In this document: positions 52,744-61,867 of the stretch, in pieces
Numbering within the stretch: the first letter of the stretch is position 1
Layout of the letters: every line of letters starts with the position of its first letter
Origin: an uncultured Drancourtella sp.
GTDB taxonomy: Bacteria > Bacillota > Clostridia > Lachnospirales > Lachnospiraceae
Length of the DNA: 64,000 nt
Direction of reading: 5' to 3'
Assembly (NCBI GenBank): GCA_937880845.1
Contig: CALFLL010000020.1
Coordinates: forward strand, 50,453-114,452
Notes under the pieces: model-generated
Databases searched by the model: none
Seen by the model: only the letters and a program-made list of their open reading frames with translations
Told to the model about the DNA's origin: nothing
Program-made: the position numbers and the translations under genes

Positions 52744-54318
52744 ATGTCTTATACTGCCTTGTACAGAAAATTCAGACCAACAGAATTTGACGATGTAAAA
52801 GGACAGGATCATATCGTTACAACATTACAGAATCAGATTAAAGCGGGCAGGATCGGGCACGCATATCTGTTTTGCGGAACAAGAGGTACCGGTAAGACAA
52901 CGGTAGCAAAGATTTTTGCGAAAGCGGTAAACTGTGAACACCCGGTCAACGGAAGTCCGTGCGGAGAATGTGATATGTGCCGAAATATTGCGGCAGGTTC
53001 CTACATGAATGTGGTGGAGATTGATGCGGCTTCCAATAACGGTGTAGACAATATCCGAAGCATTCGTGAAGAAGTGGAATACAGACCGGCTCAGGGAAAA
53101 TATAAAGTATATATTATAGATGAAGTACATATGCTTTCCATCGGGGCATTTAATGCTCTTTTGAAAACATTGGAAGAGCCGCCGGAATATGTCATCTTTA
53201 TTTTGGCGACAACAGAAGTACACAAGATTCCAATCACGATTCTTTCAAGATGTCAGAGATATGATTTCCGTAGGATTACCATAGATACGATTGCGGCACG
53301 GTTAAGTGAGCTGATAAAAAAAGAGCAGGTGGATGTAGAAGAAAGAGCCATCCGTTATATTGCAAAAGCGGCAGACGGTTCCATGCGAGATGCACTGAGT
53401 CTTTTGGATCAGTGTATTGCTTTTCATATCGGGGAAACTTTGACTTACGATAAAGTGTTAGATGTATTGGGAGCGGTGGATACGGATGTGTACAGTGCAC
53501 TTTTAAGGAAGATCATTGACAGAGATGTAAAAGGAGTTTTGGAATCGGTCAATGAACTTGTCATGGAGGGTAAGGAGCTGGCTCAACTTTCGGCAGATTT
53601 CACATGGTATTTAAGAAACTTGCTATTAATAAAGAGTTCTGATAATATGGAGGATGTGCTTGATGTTTCGACAGAAAATCTTGCACAGTTGAAAGAAGAA
53701 GCACAGATGATTGAAAATGATGCGCTGATTCGATATATTCGAATATTTTCTGATTTGAGTAGTCAGCTGAAATATGCCACACAGAAACGAGTGATTCTGG
53801 AAGTGGCGTTGATCAAGCTTTGTATTCCTCAGATGGAAGTCCGTAACGATACACTTTTGGAACGCATACGGGTAGTGGAAGAAAAGCTGGAAAAAGGAGT
53901 AAGCATACAGACTCCTTCAAGAAATGCGACGGCAGAAAGTACGACCGGATTTATAAGCGAGGGTACCGGAATAAAGGCACCGGACATTCCAAAGGCACTT
54001 CCGGAAGATGTAAAGGAAGTTGCCAAAAATTTTCGGATGGTTATAAACGATGCTTCGGGAATGTTAAAGACATACCTAAAGCAGGCCAGACTGAGTGTGG
54101 GCAATCAAGGGCAGCTTCAGATTATTCTTCCCGATGATATGGCAGCCAGTGTGGTCGGAACGGAAGAACATAAGAAGGAAATCAAAGAGCTGATCATGGA
54201 GCGTACCGGAAAGAGCATGGAAATTGAAGTTGGCAAAGTAGAGCAGGGGCGCAGATTTGAAGAAAGTTTTGTGGACTTGGAACAATTAATCCATATGGAT
54301 ATCACAGTAGAAGATTAG
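52744..54318 (+). CDS. dnaX: DNA polymerase III subunit gamma/tau
   Basis: 524 residues. Clamp-loader AAA+ with Walker A FCGTRGTGKTTVAKIFAKAV, the zinc knuckle CEHPVNGSPCGECDMC, the DEVHMLS box and SRC in ILSRCQRYDFRRI. Domain III follows, then a variable tail that ends in a short conserved patch. It heads a dnaX-ybaB-recR operon, the standard bacterial order. The A-run at 53316-53322 is in slippery register but far too early to give a useful gamma form. Confidence 0.96.
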   Translation: MSYTALYRKFRPTEFDDVKGQDHIVTTLQNQIKAGRIGHAYLFCGTRGTGKTTVAKIFAKAVNCEHPVNGSPCGECDMCRNIAAGSYMNVVEIDAASNNGVDNIRSIREEVEYRPAQGKYKVYIIDEVHMLSIGAFNALLKTLEEPPEYVIFILATTEVHKIPITILSRCQRYDFRRITIDTIAARLSELIKKEQVDVEERAIRYIAKAADGSMRDALSLLDQCIAFHIGETLTYDKVLDVLGAVDTDVYSALLRKIIDRDVKGVLESVNELVMEGKELAQLSADFTWYLRNLLLIKSSDNMEDVLDVSTENLAQLKEEAQMIENDALIRYIRIFSDLSSQLKYATQKRVILEVALIKLCIPQMEVRNDTLLERIRVVEEKLEKGVSIQTPSRNATAESTTGFISEGTGIKAPDIPKALPEDVKEVAKNFRMVINDASGMLKTYLKQARLSVGNQGQLQIILPDDMAASVVGTEEHKKEIKELIMERTGKSMEIEVGKVEQGRRFEESFVDLEQLIHMDITVED

Positions 54319-54330
54319 GAGGACAAAGAA

Positions 54331-54684
54331 ATGGCTAAACGTGGAGGATTTCCGGGCGGCGGAATGCCGGGAAATATGGCAAATCTGATGAAACAGGCAC
54401 AGAAGATGCAACGTCAGATGGAAGAACAGGCAAAAGAAATGGAAACAAAAGAGTTTACTGCAACAGCAGGAGGCGGTGCAGTAAAGGTAACGGTATCCGG
54501 TAAAAAAGAAGTGACAAAGGTAGAACTTCAGGAAGAAGTGGTAGATCCGGATGATATCGAGATGCTTCAGGATCTTGTAGTGGCTGCAGTTAACGAAGCA
54601 CTCCGTCAGGTAGATGAAGCGAATACTTCTGCCATGAACAAGCTGACAGGCGGTTTCGGCGGCGGAATGCCGGGATTATTCTAA
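54331..54684 (+). CDS. YbaB/EbfC nucleoid-associated protein
   Basis: 117 residues. Starts with a Gly-rich head (MAKRGGFPGGGMPGNMANLM), then a helix QKMQRQMEEQAKEMETKEFT, ATAGGGAVKVTVSGKKEVTK and DDIEMLQDLVVAAVNEALRQ. Binds DNA as a dimer. Between dnaX and recR, its normal place. Confidence 0.95.
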   Translation: MAKRGGFPGGGMPGNMANLMKQAQKMQRQMEEQAKEMETKEFTATAGGGAVKVTVSGKKEVTKVELQEEVVDPDDIEMLQDLVVAAVNEALRQVDEANTSAMNKLTGGFGGGMPGLF

Positions 54685-54699
54685 GCCGGAGTCTGGAAA

Positions 54700-55296
54700 A
54701 TGGAATACTACAGCAATCAGATAAGCCGTTTGATAGAGGAACTGTCAAGGCTTCCGGGTATTGGGTCGAAGTCGGCTCAAAGACTTGCGTTTCATATGAT
54801 CCATATGCCGAAAGAACAGGTGGAAGAACTTGCAAAGGCAATGGTAGAAGCAAGAAATAATGTACGGTACTGTAAAGAGTGTTGCACTCTGACGGATGAC
54901 GAATTATGTCCGATTTGCCGAAATGAAGCAAGAGACCACAAGACCATCATGGTGGTGGAAACACCGCGTGACCTGGCGGCATATGAGAAGACAGGAAAGT
55001 ATAACGGTGTATACCATGTACTTCATGGGGCCATATCACCGATGCTCGGGGTGGGTCCAGGTGACATACGGCTGAAAGAACTTATGAAACGTCTGGAACA
55101 AGAAGTAGATGAGGTGATCATTGCGACAAATTCCACTTTGGAAGGAGAAACGACAGCAATGTACATCAGTAAACTAATCAAACCGACCGGAATTAAAGTC
55201 AGCAGAATCGCAAGCGGTGTTCCGGTAGGAGGAGATTTGGAATACATTGATGAAGTGACGCTTCTGCGTGCGTTGGAAGGACGCACGGAGTTGTAA
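54700..55296 (+). CDS. recR: recombination protein RecR
   Basis: 198 residues. Helix-hairpin-helix LSRLPGIGSKSAQRLAFHMI, zinc site CKECCTLTDDELCPIC, then Toprim around IMVVETPRDLAAYEKTGKYN and ATNSTLEGETTAMYISKLIK. Works with RecO/RecF at single-stranded gaps. 15 nt after ybaB. All four cysteines are present. Confidence 0.97.
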   Translation: MEYYSNQISRLIEELSRLPGIGSKSAQRLAFHMIHMPKEQVEELAKAMVEARNNVRYCKECCTLTDDELCPICRNEARDHKTIMVVETPRDLAAYEKTGKYNGVYHVLHGAISPMLGVGPGDIRLKELMKRLEQEVDEVIIATNSTLEGETTAMYISKLIKPTGIKVSRIASGVPVGGDLEYIDEVTLLRALEGRTEL

Positions 55297-55324
55297 ATAA
55301 AGATAAATAAAGGAGGAACGGAAA

Positions 55325-55978
55325 ATGAGATTTTTTGTTGATACGGCGAATGTTGAGGAGATCAGGAAAGCAAATGACATGGGTGTGATCTGCGGAGTAA
55401 CGACAAATCCATCTCTGATCGCGAAAGAAGGACGTGATTTTCGAGAAGTGATTCGGGAAATCGCGTCTATTGTAGACGGACCGATCAGTGGTGAGGTCAA
55501 AGCCACAACGACGGATGCTGAGGGAATGATCAAAGAAGGACGTGAGATTGCAAAAATTCATCCGAACATGGTTGTGAAGATTCCTATGACGGCAGAAGGG
55601 TTAAAGGCGGTAAAAGTGCTTTCCTCAGAAGGCGTCAAAACAAACGTTACTTTGATCTTTACGGCAAATCAGGCACTTTTAGCGGCGAGAGCAGGTGCAA
55701 CTTATGTATCCCCGTTCCTCGGACGGTTGGATGATATTTCCGTGGTGGGTTCGGAATTAATTGAAGAGATTGTTGAAATCTTTGCGGTGGCAGGGATTGA
55801 AACTCAGGTTATTGCGGCAAGCATCCGAAATCCGATTCATGTGACAGAATGTGCACTGGCGGGAGCGGATATTGCTACCGTGCCGTATAAAGTAATTGAA
55901 CAGATGACCCATCATCCGTTAACAGATGCCGGAATCCAGAAATTCCAGGCTGATTACAGAGCAGTATTTGGAGAATAA
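55325..55978 (+). CDS. fructose-6-phosphate aldolase / transaldolase-like protein
   Basis: 217 residues, the size of the short transaldolase (TalC/FSA) family. MRFFVDTANVEEIRKANDMG, VTTNPSLIAKEGRDF, Schiff-base Lys in NMVVKIPMTAEGLKAV, NVTLIFTANQALLAARAGAT and PFLGRLDDI. AGGAGG at the start. The two transketolase halves follow, so it should act in the non-oxidative pentose phosphate pathway. Sequence alone does not separate FSA from transaldolase activity. Confidence 0.92.
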   Translation: MRFFVDTANVEEIRKANDMGVICGVTTNPSLIAKEGRDFREVIREIASIVDGPISGEVKATTTDAEGMIKEGREIAKIHPNMVVKIPMTAEGLKAVKVLSSEGVKTNVTLIFTANQALLAARAGATYVSPFLGRLDDISVVGSELIEEIVEIFAVAGIETQVIAASIRNPIHVTECALAGADIATVPYKVIEQMTHHPLTDAGIQKFQADYRAVFGE

Positions 55979-56020
55979 CCAAAAAATGCGTTTGAAATAC
56001 AAAGAGCAGGAGGCATTGTC

Positions 56021-56857
56021 ATGGACAATTTAGAATTAATGAAGACTGCAAATGAAGTCCGCAAAGGTGCTGTGACAGCAGTATACCATGCAAAATCCGG
56101 ACATCCGGGCGGGTCTTTATCAGCAGCAGATATTTACACATATCTTTATTTTGAAGAAATGAATATCGATCCAAAAGAGCCAAACAAAGCGGATCGAGAC
56201 CGACTGGTTGTATCAAAAGGACATACAACACCTGGATACTATTCCGCACTTGCGAACAGAGGATATTTCCCTGTTGAAGATTTAAAAACATTCCGTCATG
56301 TAGGTTCTTATCTGCAAGGACATCCGGATATGAAACATATTCCGGGAGTAGATATGTCAAGCGGTTCCTTGGGACAGGGAATTTCGGCAGCGGTAGGTAT
56401 GGCTGTTTCTGCAAAATTATCCGGAGATGATTATCGTGTATACACCCTTTTAGGTGACGGAGAAATTCAGGAAGGACAGGTATGGGAAGCTGCAATGCTT
56501 GCGGGACACAGAAAGCTGGACAACCTTGTTGTAATTGTAGACAATAATAATCTTCAGATTGACGGTGCGATTGACGAAGTCAACTCTCCATATCCGATTG
56601 ACAAAAAATTTGAAGCATTTAATTTCCATGTCATTAATGTAGACGGTCATGACTTTGATTCTTTAAGAGCAGCATTTAAAGAAGCAAAAGAAACAAAAGG
56701 AATGCCGACAGCCATTATTGCGAAAACAGTAAAAGGAAAAGGAATTTCCTTTATGGAAAACAAGGCATCCTGGCATGGAGTGGCTCCAAATGAAGAGCAG
56801 TATCATATTGCAATGGAAGAATTAGAGAAAGCAGGTGAAGCATTATGTCAGAAGTAA
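56021..56857 (+). CDS. transketolase, N-terminal subunit
   Basis: 278 residues. Thiamine-diphosphate binding part of a split transketolase: YHAKSGHPGGSLSAADIYTY, RDRLVVSKGHTTPGYYSALA, HPDMKHIPGVDMSSGSLGQG and LLGDGEIQEGQVWEAAMLAG with NNNLQIDG. Its stop lies inside the start of the C-terminal subunit gene (13-nt overlap), so both chains are made together. Good AGGAGG site. Confidence 0.95.
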   Translation: MDNLELMKTANEVRKGAVTAVYHAKSGHPGGSLSAADIYTYLYFEEMNIDPKEPNKADRDRLVVSKGHTTPGYYSALANRGYFPVEDLKTFRHVGSYLQGHPDMKHIPGVDMSSGSLGQGISAAVGMAVSAKLSGDDYRVYTLLGDGEIQEGQVWEAAMLAGHRKLDNLVVIVDNNNLQIDGAIDEVNSPYPIDKKFEAFNFHVINVDGHDFDSLRAAFKEAKETKGMPTAIIAKTVKGKGISFMENKASWHGVAPNEEQYHIAMEELEKAGEALCQK

Positions 56858-57789
56858 AGAAAATCGCAACAAGAGAAAGTTACGGTAATGCTTTGGTAGA
56901 ATTGGGAAAAGAGCATGAAGATGTGATTGTTTTGGATGCGGATCTTGCAGGAGCTACAAAGACAGCGATTTTCCAGAAAGCATTCCCGGAAAGGCATATC
57001 GATTGCGGTATCGCAGAAGGAAATATGATGGGAGTTGCAGCAGGTCTTGCGACAACAGGGAAGGTACCGTTTGCAAGTTCTTTTGCAATGTTTGCGGCAG
57101 GTCGTGCTTTTGAGCAGGTGAGAAATTCCATCGGCTATCCGAAATTAAATGTAAAGATTGGAGCAACACATGCAGGAATCTCCGTCGGAGAAGACGGGGC
57201 AACACATCAGTGTAACGAAGATATCGCTCTTATGAGAACCATTCCAGGAATGGTTGTTATCGTACCGTCTGATGATGTGGAAGCAAGAGCGGCGGTAAAA
57301 GCAGCTTATGAACATAAAGGACCGGTTTACATGCGTTTTGGACGTCTGGCTGTTCCGGTAATCAATGAAAATCCGGATTATAAATTTGAAATCGGAAAAG
57401 CGATTACGCTTCGTGAAGGAAAGGATGTGGCTGTCATTGCAGCCGGACTGGAAGTAAATGAAGCACTTGAAGCGGCAAAAATGCTTGAAAAAGACGGAAT
57501 CAGTGCAGAAGTCATCAATATGCATACGATCAAACCACTTGATGAAGAAGCCGTGTTAAAGGCAGCAGAAAAGACAGGAAAGATCGTAACGGTAGAAGAA
57601 CATTCTGTTATTGGCGGTCTTGGCAGTGCGGTCTGTGACGTAGTAGCGGAAAAAGGCGATGCAAGAGTAATGAAGATTGGTGTAAATGATGTGTTCGGAG
57701 AGTCCGGACCGGCGGTAGAACTGATCAAAAAGTATGAATTGGACGGAGAAAGCATTTACAAAAAAGTAAAAGCATTTTTAGCAAAATAA
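56845..57789 (+). CDS. transketolase, C-terminal subunit
   Basis: 314 residues. Second half of the split enzyme: VIVLDADLAGATKTAIFQKA, HIDCGIAEGNMMGVAAGLAT (Glu for TPP activation), HAGISVGEDGATHQCNEDIA and, at the end, transketolase C domain VTVEEHSVIGGLGSAVCDVV. Works as an alpha2-beta2 complex with the preceding chain. A strong terminator follows. Confidence 0.95.
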   Translation: MSEVKKIATRESYGNALVELGKEHEDVIVLDADLAGATKTAIFQKAFPERHIDCGIAEGNMMGVAAGLATTGKVPFASSFAMFAAGRAFEQVRNSIGYPKLNVKIGATHAGISVGEDGATHQCNEDIALMRTIPGMVVIVPSDDVEARAAVKAAYEHKGPVYMRFGRLAVPVINENPDYKFEIGKAITLREGKDVAVIAAGLEVNEALEAAKMLEKDGISAEVINMHTIKPLDEEAVLKAAEKTGKIVTVEEHSVIGGLGSAVCDVVAEKGDARVMKIGVNDVFGESGPAVELIKKYELDGESIYKKVKAFLAK

Positions 57790-57803
57790 AGAAAGTTATA
57801 TGG

Positions 57804-57862
57804 AAAAGAGCCTGGGAAAATGAGGTGCTCCCTCAAATCGCATTTTCTCAGGCTCTTTTATA
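57804..57862 (+). terminator. hairpin terminator after the transketolase genes
   Basis: 19-nt arms 57804-57822 and 57841-57859 pair with one G-T, with an 18-nt loop and a T-tail. On the minus strand it also ends the arylsulfotransferase segment. Confidence 0.9.
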
Positions 57863-57881
57863 AATTTTATAAAATTCAATA

Positions 57882-58628
57882 CTATTCAAACCAGTAATTT
57901 TTATAGTCATACTTAAAGACTCGGTACCACCAGGTTTCCCCGGAGCCTGTTACTGTCCGAATCGGTTTCCTGTTTTTGTCAAATTCCGTAGCCGAAAAGG
58001 CCTCCCCGCTGTCCGCCAAAATATTATCGCCAAGGTGTTGGACGGAACTTACATAACCAGAGTATGTAACAGGAATACGTTCAACAAGTTCAAAAGTTCT
58101 CTTGTTTTCGTCTACAAGATATTTATAATAATAAGATTTTTCTCCGTTGGTGTCGGTATAAGTGCCGTCGTATTGATCGTCCTTGGAATAATCATAATCC
58201 CGGGATGTGATCGTGGCATTGTTATTGTTGAACATGTAGAGATAATACTGCCCTTCTTCAAGATTATCAGAGGTTTCGTATGTCACACAATGCTGTCCGG
58301 CGTTCAGTGTAAAATCGCCTTTCTGTTTCAGAAGAAGATTTTCGTATCCGCTATCCGACCAGAATTTTTCCGAGCTGATCAGATAATCCACAGATGGAGA
58401 AGTATAGATATTGTCAATTTTTATAATACTGGAAGTTTCTCTGGAACTTATGACAATGCTACTGTCCGGTAAAAGGTCGATGGAGTTAATATGCATCCAG
58501 TCCAATCCATCTTGTTCTTTCAGAGTGCCGTAATATTGACTGAACAACTCTGTAAGATCGATTATTTCTGTTATGGCTCCGGTTTCTCTGTCAATACTTA
58601 CAATACGATCCTCAACAGTAGGGGAATC
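57882..58628 (-). pseudogene. arylsulfotransferase, C-terminal part in the -1 frame
   Basis: This frame continues the upstream ORF after a shift at 58628-58634. Read from the G at 58628 it gives DSPTVEDRIVSIDRETGAIT and then FSQYYGTLKEQDGLDWMHIN. Conserved arylsulfotransferase features follow: DWMHINSIDLLPDSSIVISS (catalytic His) with RETSSIIKID, FTLNAGQHCVTYETSDN and the terminal GSGETWWYRVFKYDYKNYWF. It has no start of its own before ATG 58547, which would miss the catalytic block. It is made only if ribosomes shift frame or if the frameshift is not real. Confidence 0.7.
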
Positions 58629-59500
58629 TTTTTTGTGGCAAGTACAAGGATATCATTATTTTCGCCAAAAATATAATCGTGATGAAGTTTGTAATCCCCC
58701 GTATCATAAATGCGGGTGATGCGTCCGGTATTGCTTAATGCCGCAATCTCGTTTGCAGAAGTACTGTAATACATTGTCTGATTATCAAATAATAAATTAC
58801 AGCTTCGATAACTCTTAATCGGAATTTCACTTCTTAAAACACCGTCGTTATCATATAAAAGAATAAAATCAACTTCCTCATTGTTTTCTTCGCTTCGGTT
58901 TCCGAGCATGGTATAAAGACCATTGCTTAATTCCTGTGTACTGCTACCTTCCTTGACGGTAAGTTGAACATTGGAATTATCCCCCATTAAATCAGGAGCA
59001 AAATAAGTCAGGGTTTTTTCGCTGTTTTGTCCACTTTCATCAGACGCAGTTAAAGTGATTTTATTTTCTTTTCCGGGAAGCATTCCAATCAGCTGATGTT
59101 CGTGTTCTGTTGTATAATCTCCGTACAGAGTTTCGGAAAAATCATTATATCCGTCGACAGATACGGTATAGGAAATCTTAGTCGGAGTATCTGTCTGAAA
59201 GTATACATATAAACCGGTTGTATTTGTTCCGTAGGGGTTGGCAATCACAAGAGGGGTATCTAGCGTGTACTCTTCGGTTTTTAAAGATTCTATTTCGTTG
59301 TAAATTTTGGTCTGATACTCCGTATCATATATCGTATCGATATTTTCAGAATATGAATCAAGTGTAACAACATCCTCGTTTTTATCAGACGCGGAACCGA
59401 TACTGTTGTTTGGAAATGTATCAGAAGAACAACCGCTTAAAGAAAGAATACCCAAACCGAAAATGAATAAAAGAAGCAATCTGGCTTTTCGATTTTTCAA
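58598..59500 (-). pseudogene. arylsulfotransferase lipoprotein, N-terminal part ending at a frameshift
   Basis: 300 residues. A lipoprotein signal (LLLLFIFGLGILSLSGCSSD, lipobox LSGC) precedes an N-terminal beta domain of ~130 residues (PYGTNTTGLYVYFQTDTPTK) and the first blades of the six-bladed arylsulfotransferase propeller: KLHHDYIFGENNDILVLATK. In zero frame the last codons are unrelated to the family and stop at 58598. Together with the next segment the complete protein would be about 540 residues. The family transfers sulfate between phenolic compounds at the cell surface. Confidence 0.75.
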
Positions 59501-59686
59501 AAAAAGGACACCTCCTAATAATATTTAACTCTTATGTAATATAATAAAACAAATGTGTGAAAAAAGCGTAATATCTTTTTGAAAAAATGATGATTTTTTT
59601 TGAAGTTATGATTAAAAATGTTAAGGAAGTAAAAGAAAATTTGGATTTTAATCATGAAATATGTGTAATTTAAGAAGGATTTGTGG

Positions 59687-59692
59687 TATAAT
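59687..59692 (+). promoter_or_regulatory. extended -10 promoter of the c-di-AMP receptor gene
   Basis: TGTGGTATAAT carries an extended -10 (TGGTATAAT, 59685-59692); no clear -35. It lies about 30 nt before the start. The ~215 nt between this gene and the divergent arylsulfotransferase are AT-rich and otherwise empty. Confidence 0.55.
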
Positions 59693-59721
59693 TTAGAAAA
59701 TTATAGGAAGGGGCAATGGCT

Positions 59722-60057
59722 ATGAAAATGATTTTTGCAGTCGTACACGACGACGATACAAATAAAACAGTGAAACGTTTAAATGAAAACAAATTTCGTG
59801 TTACTAAATTATCCAGCACCGGAGGATTCCTGAAACGGGGAAATACAACTTTGATGATTGGTGTGGAAGATGATCAAGTGGAAACTGTTTTGAAGATTCT
59901 GGAACAAGAATGTGCAAAGAGAAAACAGATTGAGGTTACCACACCATATCCGCAAGGGGATTTGTCCATGATTAGTTATTCTTATATTCCGATCACGGTA
60001 GAAGTAGGGGGAGCAACGGTGTTTGTTCTTGATGTAGAACAGTTCCGAAGGATATAG
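59722..60057 (+). CDS. cyclic-di-AMP receptor of the DarA/PstA (PII-like) family
   Basis: 111 residues from ATG 59722 (AGGAAGGGG nine bases away; ATG 59716 is too close). The DUF970/PF06153 signature is clear: MIFAVVHDDDTNKTVKRLNE, FRVTKLSSTGGFLKRGNTTL, GVEDDQVETVLKILEQECAK and ITVEVGGATVFVLDVEQF. A trimeric cytosolic protein that binds c-di-AMP and passes the signal on by contacts not yet known. The HD-domain gene 8 nt downstream is probably co-transcribed. Confidence 0.93.
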   Translation: MKMIFAVVHDDDTNKTVKRLNENKFRVTKLSSTGGFLKRGNTTLMIGVEDDQVETVLKILEQECAKRKQIEVTTPYPQGDLSMISYSYIPITVEVGGATVFVLDVEQFRRI

Positions 60058-60065
60058 GGCATTTT

Positions 60066-60578
60066 ATGTTATGGTTTTATGATACAGAAAAGCGTCTGAG
60101 AGATACCGAGAAAAAATACGAACGGGACTGGAGAAAGGATTTTTACAGTTGCATTCGGGATATCGCAGAGCATCCGGTTGTGTTGAGGATGAAGTTGTAT
60201 CCACATCATGGAAACTCAAATTGTTATCAGCATTGTCTGAATGTTGCATTTTACAATTATTGTTGGTGTCGCTTTTTCCATTTGGATGCCAAGGCGGCGG
60301 CAAGAGGAGGAATGCTTCATGATTTGTTTCTTTACGATTGGCATACACATAGTGAACGTACAGGAGATAAGTTTCACGGACTGACACACCCTAAGGCTGC
60401 ATATAAAAACGCGTCAAAGTTTTTTAATCTGGGAAAAGTAGAAAAAGACATTATCCTCACACATATGTGGCCGTTGACTTTTTTTAGGTTCCCTAGGACA
60501 AAAGAGGGATGGATTACGGTTCTTACAGATAAATATTGTGGTGCGTTGGAAACAGGACACAGAAAATGTCAGAAATGA
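60066..60578 (+). CDS. HD-domain phosphohydrolase-like protein
   Basis: 170 residues. HD-superfamily residues are in order: His in NSNCYQHCLNVAFYN, the HD pair in AARGGMLHDLFLYDW, His in KDIILTHMWPLTFF and Asp in ITVLTDKYC. All metal ligands look intact. The family is common in Lachnospiraceae and of unknown substrate. It directly follows a c-di-AMP receptor gene, so a nucleotide-related role is possible but not shown. A terminator follows. Confidence 0.78.
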   Translation: MLWFYDTEKRLRDTEKKYERDWRKDFYSCIRDIAEHPVVLRMKLYPHHGNSNCYQHCLNVAFYNYCWCRFFHLDAKAAARGGMLHDLFLYDWHTHSERTGDKFHGLTHPKAAYKNASKFFNLGKVEKDIILTHMWPLTFFRFPRTKEGWITVLTDKYCGALETGHRKCQK

Positions 60579-60618
60579 CAAAATGTGCTGAAAAAATACA
60601 TAATAAACAAAAAAATGG

Positions 60619-60655
60619 AAAAGACTTGCGAGAAAACGAGCGAGTCTTTTCTTTT
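60619..60655 (+). terminator. hairpin terminator after the HD-domain gene
   Basis: AAAAGACTTGC (60619-60629) pairs with GCGAGTCTTTT (60640-60650) with one G-T, then CTTTTT. Confidence 0.85.
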
Positions 60656-60763
60656 TACTGCTAAAAATGTCGTATTTTTCTTCTGTATAACTGACACGAA
60701 ACGATAAATTTGGCGAATTGTATATGATATGATGAGAAAAAATATGAATATGAGGTGAGATAT

Positions 60764-61804
60764 ATGGAAAATTTATTTCCGAAAAACGTACGCCAGATAG
60801 GGAATGTATGTGACAGTCCCAAAATTTATGTAGAGGACTATGTGGATACATTTTTAAATCAACTTTGTGACAAAACAGAAGAAGAACCTCAGGGAGCGTT
60901 TCTCATTGGAGAAAAAGGGAAGGTAGAAGATCAGGAGTGTGTATACATATCCGGTGCCGTGAAAATAGCAGAAATCATGAAAGAGGAAAACGGAATTAAA
61001 ATACCGGATGGTGCTGTAGAAGCCGGAATGAAACAGTGTAAAGAATATTTTGGAGATAAAGGGTTTGTAGGATGGTTTTTGACTTTTCCGGGACATGCCC
61101 TGGAAACAGATGAAGAACTGCGAAAGATCCAAAAAGAGAAATTTGCGGATGAAAATACCATTTTAATCATGAAAGACCCAAAGAGTCGGGAAGAAGCATT
61201 TTATGCACATAAATTTGGCGAGATGATGCTGATCGGAGGCCATTACGTTTATTATGAAAAAAATCCCGAGATGCAGAACTATATGATTTCCTCCAGAAAA
61301 GAAAACGGAATGACTCCCAGTGAGCCTGTTGCAGATCGGGCTGCAAAGGATTTTCGTAATCTTGTAAAAGAAAAACTGGACAAGGTAGACCAGAAGCAAA
61401 ATAATAAAATTTTATATGCGGCCAGCACATGTCTTTTGCTTGTGGTCTTGATCATCGGTGTTACAATGATAAATAATTATGATAAGATTAAAGCTGTACA
61501 GACATCTCTCGATCAAATAACCCAAACGGTCGAAAGTGCAGAAACGAAAGAAAAAGATGCTGACAGGAAAGAAACAAAGAAGGAAGAGAAAAAATCGGAT
61601 AGTAATAAAAAAGACTTGGAAGAAGGGGTTGGAAGTCCTCAAGATGCGGACGGGGAGATGTATGTTGTAAAGAAAGGAGATACTTTGGCTTCCATCAGCC
61701 AGAAGGCGTATGGAGATCCATCGCACGTAGATGCCATTGAACGGATGAACGGTCTCAAAGACGGGGATTTGATTTACATTGGACAAAAATTATTGTTGCC
61801 TTAG
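60764..61804 (+). CDS. membrane protein with degenerate JAMM/MPN-like domain and C-terminal LysM
   Basis: 346 residues from ATG 60764 (GAGGTGAG upstream). Residues ~20-175 look like an MPN (JAB1/Mov34) domain: KIYVEDYVDTFLNQL, GAFLIGEKG and FVGWFLTFPGHALETDEEL. The last aligns with the JAMM pattern 'VGWYHSHPG...S..D', but both zinc His are replaced, so it is probably not a protease. A span (about 212-230) is followed by a charged linker and a LysM domain, MYVVKKGDTLASISQKAYGD, that binds peptidoglycan. So the MPN part is inside and LysM outside. MPN assignment is inference. Confidence 0.7.
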   Translation: MENLFPKNVRQIGNVCDSPKIYVEDYVDTFLNQLCDKTEEEPQGAFLIGEKGKVEDQECVYISGAVKIAEIMKEENGIKIPDGAVEAGMKQCKEYFGDKGFVGWFLTFPGHALETDEELRKIQKEKFADENTILIMKDPKSREEAFYAHKFGEMMLIGGHYVYYEKNPEMQNYMISSRKENGMTPSEPVADRAAKDFRNLVKEKLDKVDQKQNNKILYAASTCLLLVVLIIGVTMINNYDKIKAVQTSLDQITQTVESAETKEKDADRKETKKEEKKSDSNKKDLEEGVGSPQDADGEMYVVKKGDTLASISQKAYGDPSHVDAIERMNGLKDGDLIYIGQKLLLP

Positions 61805-61867
61805 AAAAAAATATGATATGATAATAAAAACTGGAGTGTATAAATAAAATACAAAGGGGAAAACAAT

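Noticed and set aside
53316..53322. A_AAA_AAA heptamer in frame inside dnaX, as a possible programmed frameshift site for the gamma form
   Set aside because: A -1 shift here would end after about 40 codons and lose domain III, unlike known gamma forms; more likely two ordinary Lys codons.
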